14,673 nt of DNA, from the NCBI GenBank assembly GCA_017861355.1, contig JAGFXQ010000111.1, forward strand, positions 1 through 14,673, read 5' to 3'. The stretch comes from Bacillota bacterium. GTDB taxonomy: Bacteria > Bacillota > Clostridia > Lachnospirales > Lachnospiraceae. The stretch's first letter is position 1, and each line of letters opens with the position of its first letter. The position numbers and the translations under genes are program-made. Shown here piece by piece: positions 14,291 through 14,673 of the stretch. The notes beneath the pieces are model-generated. The model was not told the DNA's origin. It ran no database searches and saw only the letters and a list, made by a program, of their open reading frames with translations.

Positions 14291-14673
14291 ATGAAAGGCA
14301 CCGTAGTATCATCTTGGGTTCAGTCATGCAAAGCATTATTCGGTAAGGAAGTTGTCAGTAAGGCATTACAGCAATTCCAATTACAGGCAGATGTTATATT
14401 CTCACCTCTTCAGGATGTGGAGGATTATATAGCAACAGGAATTGTTGATCAGATTGGTGAATATGTTGGGAAGAACCATCAAGAGATATGGGGAATTATG
14501 GGCGAGCAGAATATCAAGACCTTTAGTAAGGCATATCCCGGTTTTTTTCGCCATGAATCAGCATACCAGTTTCTGAAATCTATGAATGATGTTCATGTTA
14601 TTGTTATGAAACGCTTTAAAGGAGCTGTACCACCCATTCTTGATGTAACACCGATATCTACACATGATATCCT
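14291..14673 (+). CDS. H-NOX (heme NO/O2-binding) protein, N-terminal part
   Basis: The 127 visible residues align without gaps to the start of bacterial H-NOX domains (MKGTVVSSWV, FSPLQDVED, EIWGIMGEQNIKTFSKAYP, DVHVIVMKRF, GAVPPILDV). The proximal heme ligand corresponds to H102 and the heme-bending proline to P115, in the numbering of the Thermoanaerobacter domain. W9 and N74, which with a distal Tyr at 140 support O2 binding in that protein, are both present; position 140 and the YxSxR motif lie beyond the window. In clostridia H-NOX is often fused to a methyl-accepting chemotaxis domain, but that cannot be checked here. AAGGAGG (14278-14284) precedes the ATG. The gene continues past the window end. 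Confidence 0.92.
   Translation, partial: MKGTVVSSWVQSCKALFGKEVVSKALQQFQLQADVIFSPLQDVEDYIATGIVDQIGEYVGKNHQEIWGIMGEQNIKTFSKAYPGFFRHESAYQFLKSMNDVHVIVMKRFKGAVPPILDVTPISTHDI

Overview
The window looks like part of the chromosome of a low-GC, strictly anaerobic, fermentative Firmicute, most likely a clostridium of the Lachnospiraceae type. The grounds are a single-chain pyruvate:ferredoxin oxidoreductase (PFOR), an NfnAB-type NADH-dependent ferredoxin:NADP+ oxidoreductase, a DUF5688-like protein (a family I know mainly from Lachnospiraceae), a secreted GH18 chitinase-like protein, an H-NOX gas sensor, strong AGGAGG ribosome-binding sites and AT-rich spacers. All convincing genes lie on the + strand.

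Layout. (1) 1-1251: the 3' end of a CYTH-domain gene, two small hydrophilic ORFs (44 and 58 aa) and an HD-domain phosphohydrolase whose start overlaps the preceding stop. (2) 1252-1587: no gene. It holds a 100-bp element with 18-bp imperfect terminal inverted repeats and internal hairpins that ends in a T-run, then an extended -10 promoter. (3) 1588-6372: nfnA, nfnB, a membrane GGDEF-EAL protein and an eight-helix membrane protein, closely spaced and probably one transcript. (4) 6373-7021: no convincing gene. It holds twelve tandem 12-bp repeats followed by a pyrimidine-rich tract. (5) 7022-7984: DUF5688-like protein. (6) 7985-9922: a promoter, a cloverleaf-like 5' leader, a secreted FnIII-linker-GH18 protein that lacks the end of its catalytic barrel, and a clear terminator. 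(7) 9923-14125: a promoter, a structured leader of about 430 nt, the PFOR gene and its terminator. (8) 14126-14673: an AT-rich palindrome, a promoter and the start of an H-NOX gene that runs off the window.

How the genes fit together: PFOR makes reduced ferredoxin from pyruvate, and NfnAB uses reduced ferredoxin plus NADH to make NADPH. Both belong to the core redox economy of a fermenter. The GGDEF-EAL protein downstream of nfnAB and the H-NOX protein downstream of PFOR place c-di-GMP turnover and gas sensing beside that machinery; whether they are functionally linked is inference.

The most interesting signal is not protein coding. The PFOR leader carries two tandem modules, each 102 nt between matching boundaries (10157-10258 and 10285-10386), with the same multi-hairpin architecture. 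The first hairpin has quite different sequence in the two copies yet pairs fully in both, which is the pattern expected of a conserved RNA structure. Comparable junction-like elements precede the chitinase gene (8069-8226) and follow the HD gene (1305-1404). I do not recognise them as a named riboswitch or repeat family.
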